This document shows, piece by piece, positions 58,807 through 64,000 of a stretch of 64,000 bases of DNA (within the stretch, counting starts at the first letter, position 1; every line of letters starts with the position of its first letter). Position numbers and translations under genes: made by a program. The stretch covers positions 5,653 through 69,652 of the forward strand of contig JBGVTO010000195.1 of assembly GCA_041862635.1 (NCBI GenBank), in the 5' to 3' direction. Source of the DNA: NIOZ-UU13 sp041862635 (GTDB taxonomy: Bacteria; Planctomycetota; Phycisphaerae; Sedimentisphaerales; Anaerobacaceae). The notes under the pieces are model-generated. The model was not told the DNA's origin, ran no database searches, and saw only the letters and a program-made list of their open reading frames with translations.

Positions 58807-61679
58807 TGGCAGGGCCGGTTAACGACAAACAGGAAAACGTCATTGAAGAAGCTGTTCGCCAATTTGTAGATGCACGGTGGCAAGGTAAGGAGCCTGATAT
58901 CGATGAATTTGCCAAACAATACCCTGGCTTGGATTATCAGATTAGACAGAGAATACAGGATGTGCAAAAAATCGATTCCTTGTTCGATTCGATCGTCCAC
59001 GCCGATGAGAGCGACTTTAAAGAGGCAGCGGCAGGACGAGAGCTCGTTGGCCGGAAAGTGGGGAGCTTTGAAATAGTCGAAGTGATTGGCCGAGGAGGCA
59101 TGGGAGTAGTCTATCTGGCTCGTGATACCAAACTTGACCGCTCTGTGGCCATCAAGAGCATCCCTGCTAAACTGGCAGGCGACTCGACTACCAGGATGCG
59201 TTTCCATCGCGAGGCCAAGCTGCTGGCCTCATTGAATCACCCGAACATCGCCGTGATTTACGATATCATCGAACAGGACGAAGACCTAAGCTATTTGATT
59301 CTTGAATATGTCCCGGGCGAGACATTGGCCCAACGGATTGCTCGCGAACCGTTGAAATTGGAGGAGGCGTTTTCAATTGGTCAGCAAATCGCCGAGGCAG
59401 TCTCAGCGGCGCACGAGAAAGGTGTCATCCATCGGGACCTCAAGCCCGGCAACATCAAGCTCGCACCTGACGGCAGAGTCAAGGTGCTGGACTTCGGCCT
59501 GGCCAAACCCTCCGTAAGCGAAGGTACGGATATTGAAATCACTTCCACTGAGCCCGGCCATATAATCGGCACGCCGGCTTACATGTCTCCGGAACAGGCC
59601 CGCGGTAAACCGACAGACCACCGCACCGACATCTGGTCATTTGGATGCATTATGTATCAAATGCTGACCAGCCATCTTCCATTTGAAGGCGAGACTGCTA
59701 CAGACACCCTAGCTCGCATCATCGAAAGAGAACCTGATTGGGAGATGCTGCCCCAGGAAACCCCTGCAAATATCCGAGTTCTTCTTCGCCGCTGTTTAGA
59801 GAAGGACCCGCGCCGGCGGCTTCGGGACATCGGAGATGCGGCCATTGAAGTCAGCGAAACGCTGTCCCTGGGATTCCTTACGGAGATCAAACCTGCGACT
59901 GTACCGCCGGTGCGCATCCCAGCGAAGTCACGAAGAATAGCGATGATTATTAGTGCGGTTGTCATCATTGTCCTGACCGCTATTGTTGTGCGGTTTATTC
60001 GAAAAGAGCCAACTCTACCAGCTTCAACGGAAATACGGCTGGTGGTTCTGCCGTTCGAGAATCTGGGATCTGCCGAGGACGAGTATTTCGCCGCCGGCAT
60101 TACCGATGCTATCACCGCTCGTTTAGCGGTTATTCGCGGCTTGGGTGTCATCTCCCGTCAGAGCGCAATACAGTATAAGAAAAGAGAAAAGAATACACAG
60201 CAGATAGCTAAAGAGTTAGGTGTCGATTATATTCTGGAAGGTACGGTCCAGCGGGAGCGGCCATCAGACCCGACCAGCAGAGTGAGGATAATACCTCAGC
60301 TCATCAAGGCTTCCGACGACACGCACGTCTGGGCCCAGACTTATGATAATGATATGAGCGAAGTCTTCCAGGTACAATCCGACCTGGCTGAGCGAGTGGC
60401 ACAAGCGTTGGACATTACCCTTCTTGAACCGGAACGGAAGGCACTTGCCTCCAGGCCAACACAAAACATGGAGGCCTATGACTATTACCTGCGCGGAAAC
60501 GACTATTTCCATCGAAGTTTTGAGGAAAAGGACTTCAGGATAGCCATTCAAATGTATGAGAAGGCGGTCGAGCTGGACCCCACGTTTGCCTTAGCCTACG
60601 CCCAGCTCTCAAGGGCTCACTCCTGGATGTATTGGTTCTATCATGACCGCAGCGATGCACGCATTACTATGACAAAGCAAGCAGTTGACAAAGCGTTCCA
60701 GCTTAATCCTGAACTGCCTGAAGCGCATCTGGCTTTGGGGCATTATTACTACCATGGTTATTTGGATTATGACCGTGCCTTAGAACAATTCGCAATCGCC
60801 CGGAAAAGCCAGCCCAACAACAGCGAGCTGCTGAGTTTTATCGGTTATGTTCAAAGGCGGCAGGGCAAATTCCAGCAGGCAGTCGCCAACCTCAAGAAAG
60901 CTTCCAAGCTCGACCCACGATACGGAAGGTTAGTGGTAGAGATCGGGGACACTTATATGCTCTTACGCAACTATCTGGAGGCCGAGCGTTATTTTAACCG
61001 GGCCATCTCGCTGGCTCCCGATGTGCCCGGGTTTTATGACAAAAAGGCCTGGCTATACCTGCGCTGGGAAGGCAGCACTGAGAAGGCGCGGGCAGTACTG
61101 GAAGAGGCGCTGGAGAACATCAAGTCAACAGAAAACTTCGAGATTGTTGATTGTCTGGTCGATATCGATGTGTTCGACGGCAACTATCAAGAGGCTTTAG
61201 ACCGGCTCTCTTTGAAATCAGAGGATATCGATAATCAATTTAGATTTTTCCCCAATTCTCTACGATGCTCACTAATCTATAGGTACATGAACAAAAATGA
61301 GCTGGCGAAGAAATATTACGACGAGGCTCGAAGTATTCTGGAATCCAGGATACAGCAGCGCCCGGAGGATGCGCGGTTACACAGTTCCCTCGGCATAGCC
61401 TATGCCGGCCTCGGTCGTAAAGAAGACGCCATCCGCGAAGGGAAGCTGGCTGTCGAGATGCTTCCAGTTAGCAAGGATGCCTGGCGAGGTTGCCATCGAG
61501 TCAAGGATTTAGCCCGCCTCTACGTGATGGTCGGCGAATTTGATGCGGCCATCGACCAGCTTGAGTCTCTGCTGTCCAGACCAGGAGAGATGTCGATTCC
61601 GTTAATTCGACTCGATCCGGCCTGGGACCCCTTGCGCGACCACCCTCGTTTCAAAAAGCTCATAGAGTCAGGCAAATAG
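58806..61679 (+). CDS. Membrane Ser/Thr protein kinase with FlgO/TolB-like domain and TPRs
   Basis: A helical N-terminal part (1-80) is followed by a complete Hanks-type kinase: GRGGMG at 95-100, K117, HRDLKPGN at 209-216 and DFG at 229-231. One membrane segment lies at about 378-397. Then comes a domain with VVLPFENLGSAEDEYFAAGI and ELGVDYILEGTVQRE, the type found in adenylate-cyclase-associated/TolB-N-like proteins. About eight TPRs fill residues 545-950. It shares the TAATG overlap with the ECF sigma gene, so kinase and sigma factor probably form one signalling unit, with phosphorylation possibly controlling sigma activity. Confidence 0.93.
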   Translation: MAGPVNDKQENVIEEAVRQFVDARWQGKEPDIDEFAKQYPGLDYQIRQRIQDVQKIDSLFDSIVHADESDFKEAAAGRELVGRKVGSFEIVEVIGRGGMGVVYLARDTKLDRSVAIKSIPAKLAGDSTTRMRFHREAKLLASLNHPNIAVIYDIIEQDEDLSYLILEYVPGETLAQRIAREPLKLEEAFSIGQQIAEAVSAAHEKGVIHRDLKPGNIKLAPDGRVKVLDFGLAKPSVSEGTDIEITSTEPGHIIGTPAYMSPEQARGKPTDHRTDIWSFGCIMYQMLTSHLPFEGETATDTLARIIEREPDWEMLPQETPANIRVLLRRCLEKDPRRRLRDIGDAAIEVSETLSLGFLTEIKPATVPPVRIPAKSRRIAMIISAVVIIVLTAIVVRFIRKEPTLPASTEIRLVVLPFENLGSAEDEYFAAGITDAITARLAVIRGLGVISRQSAIQYKKREKNTQQIAKELGVDYILEGTVQRERPSDPTSRVRIIPQLIKASDDTHVWAQTYDNDMSEVFQVQSDLAERVAQALDITLLEPERKALASRPTQNMEAYDYYLRGNDYFHRSFEEKDFRIAIQMYEKAVELDPTFALAYAQLSRAHSWMYWFYHDRSDARITMTKQAVDKAFQLNPELPEAHLALGHYYYHGYLDYDRALEQFAIARKSQPNNSELLSFIGYVQRRQGKFQQAVANLKKASKLDPRYGRLVVEIGDTYMLLRNYLEAERYFNRAISLAPDVPGFYDKKAWLYLRWEGSTEKARAVLEEALENIKSTENFEIVDCLVDIDVFDGNYQEALDRLSLKSEDIDNQFRFFPNSLRCSLIYRYMNKNELAKKYYDEARSILESRIQQRPEDARLHSSLGIAYAGLGRKEDAIREGKLAVEMLPVSKDAWRGCHRVKDLARLYVMVGEFDAAIDQLESLLSRPGEMSIPLIRLDPAWDPLRDHPRFKKLIESGK

Positions 61680-61837
61680 TTCAGCAGACCTGGCAAACCG
61701 AAAAAGGCCGCCCAGTGGCGAAAAAAACTTCCTCTTACGGAAAATCCTGATTTTTAACCTGTTTTTCGAACAATATCCCCGAATCATACGTAGTATTGTA
61801 GCGCGGAATAAAAATTAAAAAAATAATTAAAAAAATC

Positions 61838-61866
61838 TTGACGAACTGTCGATACCGTAATAGAAT
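61838..61866 (+). promoter_or_regulatory. Promoter P0 upstream of leader ORF and terminator
   Basis: TTGACG (61838-61843) and TAGAAT (61861-61866) are exactly 17 bp apart. AT-rich sequence upstream (A/T runs at 61810-61836) resembles an UP element. Confidence 0.65.
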
Positions 61867-61872
61867 TAAGTA

Positions 61873-62034
61873 TTAGATATAGGCTGACGTGTGTAACAGC
61901 CCATTAGAAAGGAACAGGTTAGGGTTTTGAAAAAAATTTCGAGAATGCTGTTTTTTACTGTCTTAAACTGCTGATGGACAAGTGTTAACGTCCGCATTTG
62001 ATGGCCGCTGGCAGTTTTAAGCAGCGGCTTTTTT
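61873..62034 (+). ncRNA. Leader-like or small RNA of about 160 nt
   Basis: Transcription from P0 to the terminator at 62004-62034 would give about 160 nt. The RNA has a 5' hairpin GGCTG/CAGCC (61882-61901), then a short frame (TTG 61927 or ATG 61945 to TGA 61972-61974; ATG form MLFFTVLNC). Its end lies in CTTAAACTGC (61962-61971), which can pair with GCAGTTTTAAG (62011-62021) inside the terminator. This geometry recalls an attenuator but could also be a free small RNA. Confidence 0.45.
62004..62034 (+). terminator. Rho-independent terminator before the rRNA unit
   Basis: GCCGCTG (62004-62010) pairs with CAGCGGC (62022-62028), followed by TTTTTTA. The loop contains the alternative pairing strand GCAGTTTTAAG. 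Confidence 0.75.
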
Positions 62035-62080
62035 ATTGCTCTTTTTTAAGTTTATAGTTATAACCTACGAGTCTTTACGG

Positions 62081-62109
62081 TTGACTATTTTGAATTGACT
62101 GTTTATTAT
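62081..62109 (+). promoter_or_regulatory. rRNA promoter P1
   Basis: TTGACT (62081-62086) and TATTAT (62104-62109) are 17 bp apart, 85 bp before tRNA-Ile. Confidence 0.6.
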
Positions 62110-62140
62110 CCGGTTTTTTGGGCTTACTTTGAAGTTTCGC

Positions 62141-62168
62141 TTGACTATCGCCGATTCATTAGTAAACA
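62141..62168 (+). promoter_or_regulatory. rRNA promoter P2
   Basis: TTGACT (62141-62146) and TAAACA (62163-62168) are 16 bp apart, ending 26 bp before tRNA-Ile. It is weaker at -10 than P1. Tandem promoters are common for rRNA operons. Confidence 0.4.
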
Positions 62169-62194
62169 GAATTAATAAATAGTAAATCGGTACA

Positions 62195-62268
<74 letters not shown>

Positions 62269-62295
62269 CTACCTTTGGCATACTGCCAAAGGAAA

Positions 62296-62375
62296 TCCGA
62301 AGCTCTAATTTCTAAATTCGAAAATTGGAATTTTGAGTTTGTTTCGGATTTAGGATTTCGTATTTCGGATTTCCG
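62296..62375. repeat. TTTCGGATTT degenerate repeat between the two tRNA genes
   Basis: It contains TTTGTTTCGGATTTAGGATT and TATTTCGGATTTCC, similar to 33890-34012. It fills most of the spacer between tRNA-Ile and tRNA-Ala. Confidence 0.6.
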
Positions 62376-62387
62376 CGAAGCGGTCCC

Positions 62388-62460
62388 GGGGACGTAGCTC
62401 AACTGGGAGAGCGCCGGCTTTGCAAGCCGGAGGTTGCCGGTTCGAGCCCGGTCGTCTCCA
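62388..62460 (+). tRNA. tRNA-Ala (anticodon TGC)
   Basis: 73 nt; acceptor GGGGACG/CGTCTCC with one G-T pair, anticodon loop TTTGCAA, T-loop TTCGAGC, discriminator A. Confidence 0.97.
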
Positions 62461-62682
62461 TTGATGGGTATATGAGTAAATGAGTGGATGCGTTTTACGC
62501 ATAAACGCATTTGCCCATTAACGCATTTACTCATCTACAATGTTGTTCTTTGAAAAGTTAATATGCAGATGCGTGGGATTGTAATTTTATAATCTCAAAC
62601 AGGCTTTTCGTTATTAAGCGAAGGGCTTGTTAATATGAGCGCTCATTTAGGCGATTTAACCTGTTCAATCATAGATTGATAT

Positions 62683-64000
<1,318 letters not shown>

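Larger units (their letters stand above)
61680..62194. other. Intergenic region before the split rRNA unit
   Basis: It holds three promoters (61838, 62081 and 62141), a candidate leader ORF with terminator, and no 16S rRNA sequence. No protein gene of normal size is present. Confidence 0.75.

Overview
The window looks like a piece of a Planctomycetota genome, most likely an anaerobic member of the class Phycisphaerae (Sedimentisphaerales-like). The reasons are indirect but agree with each other. There are three prepilin-type proteins with the N-terminus FTLIELLVVIAIIALL and unrelated-looking C-terminal parts. There are secreted multi-domain proteins with LamG, PA14, beta-helix and single dockerin-like modules. 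An ECF sigma factor is translationally coupled to a Ser/Thr kinase with TPRs, and a 23S rRNA gene has no 16S gene in front of it. Base composition is about 45-48% GC except in one efflux operon. No database search was possible, so all family names rest on motifs read by eye.

Layout. 1-7.6 kb: the end of a transglutaminase-like gene, then a seven-gene operon (Rrf2 regulator, cupin, HD protein, hybrid cluster protein, ferredoxin, trans-sulfuration-type PLP enzyme, Cu/Zn-type permease) that looks like nitrosative/redox and sulfur/metal homeostasis. The promoter -10 lies inside a perfect Rrf2-type dyad. 7.6-19.6 kb: tRNA-Pro, then secreted and surface proteins: a beta-helix dockerin protein, two pseudopilins, a STAS protein, two paralogous LamG/PA14 proteins, small genes, a candidate small RNA and the truncated tail of another surface gene. 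19.6-22.6 kb: iron uptake (DtxR-type regulator, feoA, feoB) behind a promoter with a DtxR-type box between -35 and -10. 22.9-29.7 kb: a large lyase-like/ankyrin fusion, 1.3 kb of repeats, a Tat-exported sugar isomerase-like protein, a MntA/HepT-type toxin-antitoxin pair and small proteins. 29.8-39.7 kb: asnA and a surface polysaccharide locus (UDP-glucose dehydrogenase, UDP-sugar epimerase, NusG/RfaH-like factor, DegT aminotransferase, ATP-grasp enzyme, DUF2723 membrane protein, manA). 39.8-42.2 kb: a pseudopilin and a Fur/Zur-type metal locus. 42.5-46.8 kb: a GC-rich RND efflux pair. 47-52.9 kb: housekeeping genes (class I glutamine amidotransferase lipoprotein, ribF, methyltransferase, GNAT, a DapF-like protein lacking both catalytic cysteines, an NrnA-like phosphoesterase). 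53.4-57.9 kb: PilZ protein and two secreted repeat/dockerin proteins. 58.2-61.7 kb: sigma factor and kinase. 61.8-64 kb: tandem promoters, tRNA-Ile, tRNA-Ala and the 5' part of a 23S rRNA carrying a roughly 150-nt structured insertion.

The most unusual signals are outside or across genes. A family of CCCCGTTAGA palindromes occurs about five times, and one copy is inserted in frame in the leader peptide of a prepilin. There is a compact promoter-terminator pair that predicts a roughly 60-nt RNA, a promoter/leader-ORF/terminator arrangement in front of the split rRNA unit, an intervening-sequence-like insertion in the 23S gene, a dispersed element about 180 bp upstream of several start codons, and several further families of palindromic and tandem repeats.
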